Shown: positions 19,441-27,891, counted from the stretch's first letter. The stretch: DNA of 64,000 bases from Agaribacterium haliotis (GCF_002312815.1 NZ_NKQJ01000012.1:1-64000), one strand, 5' to 3'. The notes: generated by a model from the letters alone, not told the origin. Translations and numbers: made by a program.

Positions 19441-19514
19441 ATTTTAATGATGCTCCTGACTTCGCTTTAAGCCAGTAAATTCAATACGAAGCAGAATTTT
19501 ACTAACTGTTTTTA

Positions 19515-19532
19515 AACCCTTTGCAAAGGGTT
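19515..19532. promoter_or_regulatory. 18-bp perfect palindrome
   Basis: AACCCTTTGCAAAGGGTT is a perfect palindrome whose half-site AACCCTTT matches the core of the 12-bp units at 19335-19367. A dimeric DNA-binding protein recognising that core is a reasonable inference. The remaining part of this gap (19533-19780) contains CAGTAACAG-type short repeats and no convincing gene. Confidence 0.45.
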
Positions 19533-19780
19533 CAACAAGCCTTGTCTGACGGTTACCTAACCCATGCGTTAACCAGTAGCAGTAACAGGATCAGTAACAG
19601 AAACAAGAGCAGTAGGCAGAAGCAGTATTGTCCAAGCCTTGCAGGCTTTGACGAGGGCGAGCGATCCCCCCACATCAAGTTTTTCACCACAAAAAAGAAA
19701 TCACCCACGACACAACGTCTTACTCGAACAACTACAGTTTTACCTACAATTTTACTTGTAGAAATCAGCATAGCATTAGA

Positions 19781-19800
19781 TACTGTATAAACAAACAGTA
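19781..19800 (+). promoter_or_regulatory. LexA (SOS) box of umuDC
   Basis: TACTGTATAAACAAACAGTA matches the gammaproteobacterial LexA consensus CTGT-N8-ACAG with TA/TA flanks. It sits 26 bp before the umuD start, the usual position for repression of umuDC. DNA damage should therefore induce the polymerase V genes. Confidence 0.92.
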
Positions 19801-19826
19801 TTAATTGTGATTTTTCGAGGTTCGTC

Positions 19827-20276
19827 ATGAGTGTCTCGCTGATAGGCCGTAGCGGCGCACTTGCCTTCATCAAAGCCAAGCGCCTTCGTATTCCATTGTT
19901 CATGGAACGTGTTTCTGCTGGTTTTCCCTCACCAGCGCAGGATTATGTTGAGCAAACGCTCGACCTTAACGAGCTTTGCATCAAACGACCGGCTGCAACG
20001 TTCTTTGTGCGTGTTGAAGGTGATTCTATGATTGATGCCGGGATTCACCCAGATGATATTCTGGTGGTTGATCGCTCTGTCCAAGCAGAACACGGTGACA
20101 TTGTCATCGCTGGCATCCATGGTGAACTCACGGTAAAGGAGCTTCAACTAAGGCCGTGCGTCAAGCTGATCCCAAGAAACCGGGCGTATGAACCCATCCA
20201 TATTCCCGAAGGGACAGAGTTAGAGATATTTGGTGTGGTCACCAATGTGGTGCGAAACATGCGCCGTAAGTCGTGA
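19827..20276 (+). CDS. umuD: UmuD-like protein (RumA-like), polymerase V accessory subunit
   Basis: This is a LexA/UmuD-type S24 peptidase of 149 residues. The self-cleavage site is Ala31-Gly32 (E. coli UmuD uses Cys-Gly), with catalytic Ser67 in EGDSMID and Lys104 in LTVKEL. The offset from the E. coli numbering is a constant seven residues, so the core is intact. RecA-stimulated cleavage should yield the UmuD' form that joins UmuC. An SOS box lies upstream and umuC follows at once. Its place beside the MobI-like gene and integrase resembles rumA of R391. Confidence 0.93.
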   Translation: MSVSLIGRSGALAFIKAKRLRIPLFMERVSAGFPSPAQDYVEQTLDLNELCIKRPAATFFVRVEGDSMIDAGIHPDDILVVDRSVQAEHGDIVIAGIHGELTVKELQLRPCVKLIPRNRAYEPIHIPEGTELEIFGVVTNVVRNMRRKS

Positions 20277-20283
20277 CTATCCC

Positions 20284-21552
20284 ATGCCTGTATTTGCCTT
20301 GGTGGACTGCAACAACTTTTACGCCAGTTGTGAGAAGCTGTTTCGTCCTGATTTAAAAGATACGCCGGTTGTGGTGCTGTCCAACAATGACGGCTGCGTG
20401 GTTGCACGCTCGCGTGAAGCTAAGTTACTCGGTATTAAAATGGGCGTACCCGTTTTTCAAATCAAAGCTGAAATGCAGCGCCATGGTATTTTGTCATTCT
20501 CGTCCAATTACGCGCTGTACGCAGATTTGAGCAGTCGAGTGATGCGCACTTTGGAGGAGATGGCACCACGAGTAGAGGTCTACTCCATTGACGAAGCGTT
20601 TTTGGACTTAACCGGTATTGAGTCTGCCATATCTCTTGTCGAGTTCGGACAACAAGTGCGAGAGCGCATAGGCCACTGGATTGGGATCACCGTCTGTGTA
20701 GGGATTGCACCGACTAAAACACTCGCCAAACTGGCAAACCATGCCGCTAAAAAGTATCCAGCCACTCAGGGCGTTGTAGACCTGACCAATCCAGAACGGC
20801 AACGTCGATTGCTCGCATTAGTTCCGGTTGTTGATGTTTGGGGCGTTGGTAGACGGCTTTCTAAGCGTTTAAATGCGTTGGGTATCACCACAGCCTTAGA
20901 CCTCGCCAATGCCTCTCCTAGAGCCATCAGAGACCAGTTTTCGGTGGTTTTAGAAAGAACCGTCAGAGAGCTCAATGGTGAGTCGTGCATTGAACTTGAA
21001 GAGATCCCGCCAACTAAAAAACAAATCGTCTGTAGCCGTTCATTTGGCGCAAAAGTAACGCAATTTGAATTGTTACGTGAGGCCGTATGTGAGTACGCAA
21101 CCCGCGCCACTGAGAAGCTACGCAAAGAACAGCAGCAAGCCAAAGTGATGACCGTGTTTATACGAACCAGCCCCTTTAAGGACAACGAGCCGCAGTACAG
21201 CAATTCCGCATCGGGCGAGTTACTGATCCCCAGTTGCGATACGCGGGATTTTATCGAGCTGGCCAATCACTTACTCAAGCGAATTTGGAAGGATGGTTTT
21301 CGTTATGCCAAAGCGGGCGTCATGCTGTCTGACTTTTACGATCCAGGCATGTTTCAACCAGGACTATTCGATGACGTATCGACCCGCTCTAATAGCCAAC
21401 AGTTAATGTCTGTATTGGACACCATTAACCAAAGTGGTGCCGGAAAGGTTTTCTTTGCTGGACAAGGAACGAAGAAAGATTGGTCGATGAAGCGAGAGCA
21501 TTTGTCTCCCGCCTACACAACACGCTGGGACCAGTTGCCGCGAGTGAAGTAG
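20284..21552 (+). CDS. umuC: UmuC-like Y-family DNA polymerase V (RumB-like)
   Basis: This Y-family translesion polymerase is 422 residues long, the same as E. coli UmuC. Motifs include the N-terminal ALVDCNNFYASCE, SNNDGCVVARS, and the catalytic YSIDEAFLDL. A longer frame opens at 20230, but the ATG at 20284, 7 bp after umuD, starts exactly at the conserved MPVFALVD. It is co-transcribed with umuD under LexA. The gene is intact, whereas in SXT itself rumB is interrupted. Confidence 0.93.
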   Translation: MPVFALVDCNNFYASCEKLFRPDLKDTPVVVLSNNDGCVVARSREAKLLGIKMGVPVFQIKAEMQRHGILSFSSNYALYADLSSRVMRTLEEMAPRVEVYSIDEAFLDLTGIESAISLVEFGQQVRERIGHWIGITVCVGIAPTKTLAKLANHAAKKYPATQGVVDLTNPERQRRLLALVPVVDVWGVGRRLSKRLNALGITTALDLANASPRAIRDQFSVVLERTVRELNGESCIELEEIPPTKKQIVCSRSFGAKVTQFELLREAVCEYATRATEKLRKEQQQAKVMTVFIRTSPFKDNEPQYSNSASGELLIPSCDTRDFIELANHLLKRIWKDGFRYAKAGVMLSDFYDPGMFQPGLFDDVSTRSNSQQLMSVLDTINQSGAGKVFFAGQGTKKDWSMKREHLSPAYTTRWDQLPRVK

Positions 21553-21562
21553 CGCAGTTAAC

Positions 21563-22006
21563 TCAATAGGCATTCACTCTGCGACGCAGCATGTTGAGCT
21601 TATCAACTTGGCGTCGAATATCACTGAAGAATTCCTCTTTCTCCATGGCCAGCGCTAACTCCCATTCTTTGGCTAGACCTTGGCAGTCCAAAAATGAGTA
21701 TCTCAGCTTCGTCTTTGAAATACGCAGTCCCTTGCTAAAGACCACGCGCTTGCCTCGTTGACCGTGAAAACTGTTGATGTACCACTCGATGCCAAAGCCA
21801 TACTTAAAGTCTCTGATACGGACACCAAGCAGACCCCAGTCTTTAAAGGGCGCATTCTCACGAACCTTGTAATGGGTAACCCAAAAGTCATCAACTTCAG
21901 CTCGTGCCAGCGCTTTTAGCCTGTCCGTTTCTTGCTGAAGTAAATCTGATACCTCTGCTTTCCATTGTTCATTGACGATTTCTACCAAACCAATTTCCCC
22001 ATCCAA
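21563..22006 (-). CDS. MobI-like conjugative transfer protein (putative)
   Basis: This soluble 147-residue protein is charged, with coiled-coil-like ends and a Trp/Tyr-rich centre. No classical domain is recognised. In SXT/R391 elements the mobI gene lies in this position, next to rumB and with oriT just upstream of it. The same neighbours (umuC, partition pair, integrase, repeat-rich gap) occur here. The start is uncertain: TTG at 22006 or TTG at 21991, with no in-frame ATG nearby. It converges with umuC across 10 bp. The identity is inferred from context and size. Confidence 0.55.
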   Translation of the reverse strand: MDGEIGLVEIVNEQWKAEVSDLLQQETDRLKALARAEVDDFWVTHYKVRENAPFKDWGLLGVRIRDFKYGFGIEWYINSFHGQRGKRVVFSKGLRISKTKLRYSFLDCQGLAKEWELALAMEKEEFFSDIRRQVDKLNMLRRRVNAY

Positions 22007-22460
22007 TTAACCCCAAAAGCCAAAACCACTATCCGTTTGGCTTTTGGATCGAAACGCCAAACGTAAAACTGCCGTAACAATCACTGTTTGGCGTCTCGAT
22101 ATAAATCAACTCGCGCAATCCCATACCTGACAAGGGATACAGCCCGATTTCACTTAAAAACGCCTAAAAAGACGTATCGTCATGAAGATACAAACCGTTT
22201 GGCGAGTTCAGGCCAGAATGCAAACGACGTTTGGCGTCTCGATTTTATTGACTAGGTCATCCGCCGCCAAACAGAGCCTATTCTCATACTTTTGCGAAAA
22301 TGCAATAGGCAGATAGATGAAAGGATTTGTCACCTTTCTGCCCACCGCCAGTGCACCGAATCCTGATAATGACATTTGAGTGAACCGCCAGAGCACTTGG
22401 AAATGCCCAAGCGTGGCCAGTGCGGTTGATTGAAAACCGTTAGAGCACTTTGAGTGCACA
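22007..22460. other. Repeat-rich gap: candidate oriT and partition centromere
   Basis: The heptamer GTTTGGC occurs at 22035, 22086, 22197 and 22229, and inverted at 22056 and 22266. Two copies extend to GTTTGGCGTCTCGAT (22086, 22229), with a near-identical inverted copy starting at 22048. A second pair, AGAGCACTT, lies at 22391 and 22442. The gap separates a MobI-like gene from a ParM-like gene. In SXT/R391 the matching interval holds oriT and the srpC centromere. The repeats are seen directly; the functions are inferred. Confidence 0.55.
22013..22047. repeat. 12-bp perfect inverted repeat in candidate oriT
   Basis: CCAAAAGCCAAA and TTTGGCTTTTGG are exact reverse complements separated by 11 bases. 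They lie immediately upstream of the MobI-like gene. Such stems are common at oriT sites, where relaxase accessory proteins bind. It could also form a hairpin in the leader of the minus-strand transcript. Confidence 0.7.
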
Positions 22461-22470
22461 GGAGATAAGT

Positions 22471-23445
22471 ATGTTTGTACTAGGCGTAGATATCGGTTAC
22501 TCAAACCTGAAGCTGGCAATTGGCCAATCAGGCAGTGAACCGAAAACCATTATTCTGCCTGCGGGTGCCGGTCCTGCGGATCGTATGCCAGAGCGTATCG
22601 GTGGAGGCGATGATGACACTTGTTTGTATGTGTCTGTCGATAATGAGCGTTGGGCCGCTGGTGTTCCTGCTGGACGCCTTCAAGGCTGGGAACGAGAGCT
22701 TCACCCGGAATATCCGACCACAAAAACCTACAAGGCGCTTTTTCATGCCGCCTTGTTAATGGCTGAAACAGAATCCATCGATTTGGTTGTCACTGGATTA
22801 CCGGTTTCCCAGTTTCATGAACCACAACGTAAGTCTGACCTTGTGCAGCGTTTACAAGGTGTCCATCAAGTGACGCCTAAGCGCAGCATCACAGTTCATG
22901 ACGTCAAAGTGCTGCCGCAGCCTGCCGGTGCCTATATGGATCTGGTTCAAACGGGTGGAGATTTGGGCTTGATTGAAGAAGGTCGCGTCGTCGTCATAGA
23001 TCCAGGCTTTTTTTCTGTTGATTGGGTTGCCCTTGAGGCCGGAGAAATTCGCTACAGCTCATCAGGAACCAGTCTTCAGGCAATGTCCGTGCTACTGGAA
23101 ACTATTGATAAGCTGATTTCGGAAGATCACGGTGCCAAAGTAGGTATGGATCGACTTGAAAAAGCCATGAGAACCGGCGACTTACAGGTCCTGCTATTTG
23201 GAGAAAAAGTCGATATTTCACCTTATCTGAATGCTGCCATGAAAAAGGTAGCGCCTGTTGCTCTTACAGCCATGCGCCAATCCATGCGTGACGAAAGCAT
23301 CAATGCGGACTTGGTATTGATCGCCGGAGGTGGAGCCATGGCTTATAAGGAAGCGGCCAAGGAGATTTTTTCACGAAGCAAGATCATCGTGCCGGAACAG
23401 TCTGTTTTGGCGAACGTCCGAGGCTTCTGGTTTTATGGGGCATGA
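22471..23445 (+). CDS. ParM-like actin-type partition ATPase (SrpM-like)
   Basis: This actin/Hsp70-fold ATPase of the StbA/ParM class has phosphate 1 motif VLGVDIGYSNLKLA, phosphate 2-like VVIDPGFFSVDW and the adenosine motif LIAGGGAMAYKEA. A TTG start at 22450 is open, but the ATG at 22471 has AGGAG six bases upstream and begins at the conserved strand. It overlaps the small downstream gene by ATGA. With that partner and the upstream repeats it should form a type II partition cassette, as described for srpMRC of R391, stabilising the excised element. Confidence 0.82.
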   Translation: MFVLGVDIGYSNLKLAIGQSGSEPKTIILPAGAGPADRMPERIGGGDDDTCLYVSVDNERWAAGVPAGRLQGWERELHPEYPTTKTYKALFHAALLMAETESIDLVVTGLPVSQFHEPQRKSDLVQRLQGVHQVTPKRSITVHDVKVLPQPAGAYMDLVQTGGDLGLIEEGRVVVIDPGFFSVDWVALEAGEIRYSSSGTSLQAMSVLLETIDKLISEDHGAKVGMDRLEKAMRTGDLQVLLFGEKVDISPYLNAAMKKVAPVALTAMRQSMRDESINADLVLIAGGGAMAYKEAAKEIFSRSKIIVPEQSVLANVRGFWFYGA

Positions 23446-23717
23446 TCATGAGAGTTGTCGTCAACATTCCCCCAGGGAGCCACCCTGAACTGCTCAAAGA
23501 ATTGGAAAAGACGCCACCACGGGAACGTGCTGAGCGTCTGCGGATGCTGGCCACCTTTGGCTTAATTCACATGAGCCAACCCAATCTATCCACGACATCT
23601 GTACCGGTGGATGGCCATGCACCAGAAGTTGAAATTACTTCTGTGAGTACAGCGCCAGAACCCAAAGCAGAATCACGTAAACAATCATTAAAATCAAAAC
23701 TAGGGCTGGGCTTATAA
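23442..23717 (+). CDS. Small partition partner protein (SrpR-like)
   Basis: This 91-residue protein has a short conserved-looking first half (MRVVVNIPPGSHPELL, then a helical Arg/Glu stretch) and a disordered, basic C-terminus. It overlaps the ParM-like gene by ATGA, and its TAA is one base from the integrase ATG. Size and position suit the ParR-type DNA-binding adaptor of an actin-like segregation system. No ribbon-helix-helix can be proven by eye. Confidence 0.6.
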   Translation: MIMRVVVNIPPGSHPELLKELEKTPPRERAERLRMLATFGLIHMSQPNLSTTSVPVDGHAPEVEITSVSTAPEPKAESRKQSLKSKLGLGL

Positions 23718-23718
23718 C

Positions 23719-24960
23719 ATGGCGTTATCAGTTAGCTGGCTCGATGCCAGGTTAAATAAAGAAGCAAAAGAAACCGTAGTAAAAGCTGACCGAGACGGGC
23801 TAAGTGCTCGGGTATCACCCAAGGGCAAAATTGTCTTTCAGTTTCGTTATCGTTTCGATGGCAAGCAACAGCGGGTAGACATAGGTACTTACCCACTTAT
23901 GAAGCTTGCTGAAGCCAGGAATGAGCTGGATAGGTTAAGGGCGGTACTCGACCAGGGCAGAAACCCCAAGCTCTACCTACAGCAGGAACGGGCCAAGTAT
24001 TCTGCCAATCAAAGCTTCGAATCGATTTTTCGAGACTGGATAGACTCTGCCGGTAAGCAAGGGCTAAAGGAGAAAACGTGGCACTACCAAAAACGCAGCA
24101 GTGAAATATATTTGCTGCCCCGACTTGGCAAGTACCCATTAACTGACATCAATGAATTGTCCTTAAGAAACTGTCTTCGTGAGGTTTCGGAGTCGTCCCC
24201 TTCAAACACAGAACGCCTAGTGTCTGTGCTGCATAAGTTTTATGACTGGCTGATTGATGAACAAATTTTGGAAATTAACGCTGCCGCTGGGATCACTGCA
24301 AAAAAGGTCGGCGGTAAGAAAGGCAAACGAACTCGGGTGCTAAACGACAACGAAATCAGGATACTTTGGCGCTATTTGCATGAGTCAAAAATCACTGAGA
24401 AGAATCGCATCTACATAAAACTGCTTCTCTTATTGGGAGGGCGCAAGGGCGAACTCATTCAAGCTGAAAAGCATCACTTTGACTTGCAATCTGCAATGTG
24501 GACAGTGCCCATAGAGATCCGCAAACAAGGTGAGAAAATTGGAGCGCCGATCATGAGGCCACTAATTAAACCCGCTATCGATCTGATTGAACTGGCGATG
24601 CAGATGAGCAAATCAACTTACTTGTTTCCCGCGAACGGACAAGAAGAGCTTGCCACAAATGGCTTTGATACCACTATTCCTAACAATGTGAAAATCTGGG
24701 CTCGCAGATCGCTCGGTATTGAGATGGAACACTGGTCTATGCACGATCTTCGCAGAACGATGCGAACGCGAATGTCTGCCATCACGACGCAAGAAGTTGC
24801 CGAGTTGATGATTGGCCACAGCAAAAAAGGGTTGGATGCTATCTACAACCAATATCAGTACCTGGATGAAATGCGTCATGCTTACGACGTTTGGTATCAA
24901 CAGCTAGAGACCATCATCGAGCCGACAGGCTTTCCATTCAACTGGCGTTTCGGACAATAA
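23719..24960 (+). CDS. int: Tyrosine recombinase/integrase of the ICE
   Basis: This site-specific tyrosine recombinase has 413 residues. It has an N-terminal DUF4102-type arm-binding domain (about residues 1-90), a core-binding SAM-like region (95-185) and a catalytic domain with Arg242 in GGRKGE, His342 and Arg345 in MHDLRR, His367 in GHSKKG and nucleophile Tyr376. All key residues are present. Its length and N-terminus resemble SXT Int. The start lies 1 bp after the small partition gene, so int is likely read with the partition operon. It converges with xis over a hairpin. Confidence 0.93.
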   Translation: MALSVSWLDARLNKEAKETVVKADRDGLSARVSPKGKIVFQFRYRFDGKQQRVDIGTYPLMKLAEARNELDRLRAVLDQGRNPKLYLQQERAKYSANQSFESIFRDWIDSAGKQGLKEKTWHYQKRSSEIYLLPRLGKYPLTDINELSLRNCLREVSESSPSNTERLVSVLHKFYDWLIDEQILEINAAAGITAKKVGGKKGKRTRVLNDNEIRILWRYLHESKITEKNRIYIKLLLLLGGRKGELIQAEKHHFDLQSAMWTVPIEIRKQGEKIGAPIMRPLIKPAIDLIELAMQMSKSTYLFPANGQEELATNGFDTTIPNNVKIWARRSLGIEMEHWSMHDLRRTMRTRMSAITTQEVAELMIGHSKKGLDAIYNQYQYLDEMRHAYDVWYQQLETIIEPTGFPFNWRFGQ

Positions 24961-24965
24961 AATAA

Positions 24966-24991
24966 AAGAAAGAGGCTCAGTCCTCTTTCTT
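24966..24991. terminator. Bidirectional terminator between int and xis
   Basis: AAGAAAGAGG pairs perfectly with CCTCTTTCTT around a 6-base loop. The A-rich left and T-rich right flanks suit termination from both sides. It overlaps the last codons of xis. The stem is AU-rich, so its strength is modest. Confidence 0.6.
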
Positions 24992-25171
24992 CTCATACTC
25001 TTCTAGGTCTTCAATGTGCCACAGCTTGTTTCGTGTATTTCGGTTGATACGAGGTTGCGGCAAGCTGCCATCTTTTATTCTTCGCCAGAGCGTCGTATAG
25101 CTAATGTGGTAACGAGCCATCACTTCGTAAGATGTTAGAAAAGGGGTTACCTGGTGCGCTACTGCTGTCAT
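24977..25171 (-). CDS. xis: AlpA/excisionase-like MerR-type HTH protein (Xis)
   Basis: This 64-residue single winged helix-turn-helix protein has the pattern SYEVMARYHISYTTLWRRIK followed by an IEDLEEYE tail, as in AlpA/recombination directionality factors. An in-frame TTG at 25192 is poor. The ATG at 25171 has AGGAG seven bases upstream. Convergence with int and an end-of-element position match SXT xis. It should bias the integrase towards excision. Confidence 0.8.
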   Translation of the reverse strand: MTAVAHQVTPFLTSYEVMARYHISYTTLWRRIKDGSLPQPRINRNTRNKLWHIEDLEEYEKKED

Positions 25172-25293
25172 CTGCATTCTCCTGAAAATCAATGTAAAGC
25201 TATCATCGCCTGATTCATCACTTGTTGATGGTCAGAAAGATGCATGATTTGTTCAGAAGATCAGCATGTATAAAAGCAATTGTAATTATTAAA

Positions 25294-26988
25294 CTAGAAC
25301 TCAAAACTCTCAGTATGAACCTGTCCAGCAGGAACGCCTATTGAGACCAAGTATTCTGTCATATCTCTCATAAATTGTGTTGGTCCACATACATATGCTT
25401 GCTGGCTAGCAGTATTTGGCACCATTTTTTTCAAAGCCCCTTTTGTTAAACGACCCTCTTTACTGCTGATCACATGGATGTATTGGAAGTGGGGATACTG
25501 TTTTGAACGTCGAAGCAGCTCTGATTGACTAATAAGATCTTTTTCATATCTTTCTATGTGAATCATGGTTATGTCGGTTTGGTCTTGCAACGAAAAGGCT
25601 CCAATCCCTCGAATCATTGCTAGGTTAGGTGTAATACCAATACCTGCACTCAATAGCAATAAGTGCTTAGGCACTGTAGGCTTTTGCGTATTTTCATCAA
25701 CGGACACCGCAGTCATCTCACCTTGAATACCAAGTAACTTGACCTCCATCCCAACTTCTGCATAGTCATGTAGCCAATTTGTTACCAATCCATTTGGCAT
25801 ACGTTTTACGGTAATATCTAATGTGTTATCACCGTTAATACTATTGGGTGTTTCCGAAAGCGTCCAAGTGCGAACTTCGATAGCCTCACCACCGGGAATA
25901 TTATTAAACTCAAAAGTTGCATATTGTCCCGGAAGAAATGAGATACGTCTCGGTATCACAAAACGAAACGTTTTAACATTTTCGGTTTCGTCAACGATTT
26001 TAGCCAAGGTTGCCACTTGTGGGTATTCACTTTCAGTGTCGACGTTTCCTGTACCTGACACTACAGGATTGTATGGCGAATAATCTAAACGCTTCCAACG
26101 ATGATTGGTTATCTCATTCATTCGAACCAAATTTGTAATGTGAAAAACTATTTTTCTTGAAGCTCCCTCGTAACAGCCATCGTGCTCCCAGTCGACCGTT
26201 GCACGACCAGTCATTTGAATAATGCTGCCAGACTCAAAATCAACGAGTGTCACCCCAGCTCTATCATAAGATTCCAGATTGCCAGAGGTGAAAAACGTTC
26301 CATTCCCTCTATACTCTGGCCACTCTATTGTGGAGGGCGATATGACTCGAATAAAACCAGGTTTGCCTCCTCTATGATTGCAGTCAGCACCTATGCCTGG
26401 TGCGTAAGTACCTATCCATAAGGTATCCATTTTTCGGACAAATGTTTGATCATCCTCTGTAAGCCTTGTACGAGTTTCAGCCCTAGCATTTTTGTTTAAC
26501 GAAGGCGTGCCGTCTGAAGCTGGAATTATATCTCGACGATTAATGTACTTAGGACAATTAGGTGTGTATTCAGTAACTTGCAAAGAAACACTATGTTTAC
26601 CGTTGTCTCCTCCTGCAATAGTATATCCGTTAATTCGGTGCCTAATTCTTCGGTTTAGATCTATACCTAGCAAGGACAATGGCGTACCAGGCTCTATAAA
26701 ATTAAGCATGTCTAAATTTGGAATACAGTCTCTAGAGATAGCTATTTCCTTTTCTGATATAGCTGCCAAATCACCTGATTGGCCAAATAAAGGAGTTACC
26801 CATACAGACTCATTTTTCAAATCAACACTGGCGAGCGCGGCAAATGACTGAGCAGCTAAAAACACGTCATGACCAGAAGCAAAACTAAGGGCACTATGCT
26901 TACCCACCGCAAGTTCAGCAGCGACACCTCTGGTTCCCGCTTTATCTTGAGCGGCTAGTTCTCCAGGATGATAAGATGAATCAGACAT
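25294..26988 (-). CDS. Fusion flavoprotein: PNPOx-like split barrel plus FNR-type FAD/NAD reductase
   Basis: The N-terminal part (to about residue 310) resembles the pyridoxamine 5'-phosphate oxidase-like FMN split barrel. The C-terminal half is a ferredoxin-NADP reductase fold with FAD motif RTWTLS, the nucleotide segment LLSAGIGITPN and VCGPTQFMRDM. The usual plant-type 2Fe-2S domain is absent because the protein ends at HTESFEF. Starts at 27084 and 27030 lack a ribosome-binding site, while the ATG at 26988 has AGAGG just upstream, giving 564 residues. It is the first gene beyond the ICE end. The substrate is unknown. Confidence 0.82.
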   Translation of the reverse strand: MSDSSYHPGELAAQDKAGTRGVAAELAVGKHSALSFASGHDVFLAAQSFAALASVDLKNESVWVTPLFGQSGDLAAISEKEIAISRDCIPNLDMLNFIEPGTPLSLLGIDLNRRIRHRINGYTIAGGDNGKHSVSLQVTEYTPNCPKYINRRDIIPASDGTPSLNKNARAETRTRLTEDDQTFVRKMDTLWIGTYAPGIGADCNHRGGKPGFIRVISPSTIEWPEYRGNGTFFTSGNLESYDRAGVTLVDFESGSIIQMTGRATVDWEHDGCYEGASRKIVFHITNLVRMNEITNHRWKRLDYSPYNPVVSGTGNVDTESEYPQVATLAKIVDETENVKTFRFVIPRRISFLPGQYATFEFNNIPGGEAIEVRTWTLSETPNSINGDNTLDITVKRMPNGLVTNWLHDYAEVGMEVKLLGIQGEMTAVSVDENTQKPTVPKHLLLLSAGIGITPNLAMIRGIGAFSLQDQTDITMIHIERYEKDLISQSELLRRSKQYPHFQYIHVISSKEGRLTKGALKKMVPNTASQQAYVCGPTQFMRDMTEYLVSIGVPAGQVHTESFEF

Positions 26989-27106
26989 AAAACCTCTTGT
27001 GTCTTCCGTTAGTTTATTGGCGTGCTTCATAGTTTTTAAATTAATAGGAATCTTTGCGGCGCTGCTCCTATTATTATCAATCATGAAATGGAAATTGATT
27101 CAAAAT

Positions 27107-27144
27107 CAGGTAGTGGCACTTAAGTAAGTGAGTGTCACTACCTG
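27107..27144 (-). terminator. Long stem-loop between GST and flavoprotein genes
   Basis: CAGGTAGTGGCACT pairs with AGTGTCACTACCTG (13 of 14 positions plus one G-U) around a 10-base loop. On the minus strand it follows the GST gene and is trailed by ATTTTG. It is a terminator or attenuator between the two minus-strand genes. Confidence 0.5.
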
Positions 27145-27244
27145 CTGACTAAATCTCTCAATGGCCCTTCGCTTAACTACTCTAACTTATTCAGCTCTTG
27201 TATTAGCTGTCTTATCTTAACGACTCTAACGCCAAACACTCATG

Positions 27245-27865
27245 CTAGGCATAAAGCCCAACAGCGGTGCGAGGCATCGCTTTGAAACCATCAAGATTCT
27301 CAATATTGCTTAGCAGGCGTAGTATATTCGGGTACTTGTCTAGCGAAATGTTTCCTTCAGGTGCATGAGCCACGTATGAATAGACGGCGATATCTGCAAT
27401 AGTTGGTCTACCATCAACCAAAAAGTCTTTGGTTCCAATTAGAGTATTGAGTTTGGTCAGTGCCTTTTCAGCAATAACTTGGCAAAAATGAGCATCCAAT
27501 GGCGCATTAAAAACTGTAATCAGACGGGCAGCAGCTGGGCCAAAAGCTATCTCACCAGCAGCTAGTGTTAAATACTTTTGCACTTCTGCTTCTAGCACTG
27601 GGTCTGAAGGAAAAAAGTCTGGAGCATATCGACGAGCCAAGTAAACAAGAATGGCATTTGAATCGCTGATGACAACCTCGCCGTCCTCAATGACTGGAAC
27701 TTGCCCTAAAGGGTTTAGCCTTAAAAATGGCTCCTTTTTGTGCTCACCAGATGGAAGATCAACATGAATAATTTCGTGTTTAATACGGGCAATGCTTGCA
27801 AATAATTCCACGCGGTGTGCGTGCCCCGACAATGGAAAACTGTGAATACGAATGCCATTTGACAT
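27245..27865 (-). CDS. Glutathione S-transferase
   Basis: This soluble GST of 206 residues has an N-terminal thioredoxin-fold domain with the glutathione-binding segments NPLGQVPVIEDG and ISDSNAILVYLARRY, and a helical C-terminal domain with TIADIAVYSYVA. AGGAG precedes the ATG. It is divergent from a LysR regulator 138 bp away, which probably controls it. It would conjugate or reduce electrophiles; the subclass cannot be told by eye. Confidence 0.9.
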   Translation of the reverse strand: MSNGIRIHSFPLSGHAHRVELFASIARIKHEIIHVDLPSGEHKKEPFLRLNPLGQVPVIEDGEVVISDSNAILVYLARRYAPDFFPSDPVLEAEVQKYLTLAAGEIAFGPAAARLITVFNAPLDAHFCQVIAEKALTKLNTLIGTKDFLVDGRPTIADIAVYSYVAHAPEGNISLDKYPNILRLLSNIENLDGFKAMPRTAVGLYA

Positions 27866-27891
27866 TGTGGACTCCTAAGCTGATTTGTTTG

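Noticed and set aside
19553-19903. Leu-rich 116-aa minus-strand ORF overlapping umuD
   Set aside because: It runs through the SOS box and repeat region, and its hydrophobic run comes from CAGTAACAG-type repeats; no ribosome-binding site.
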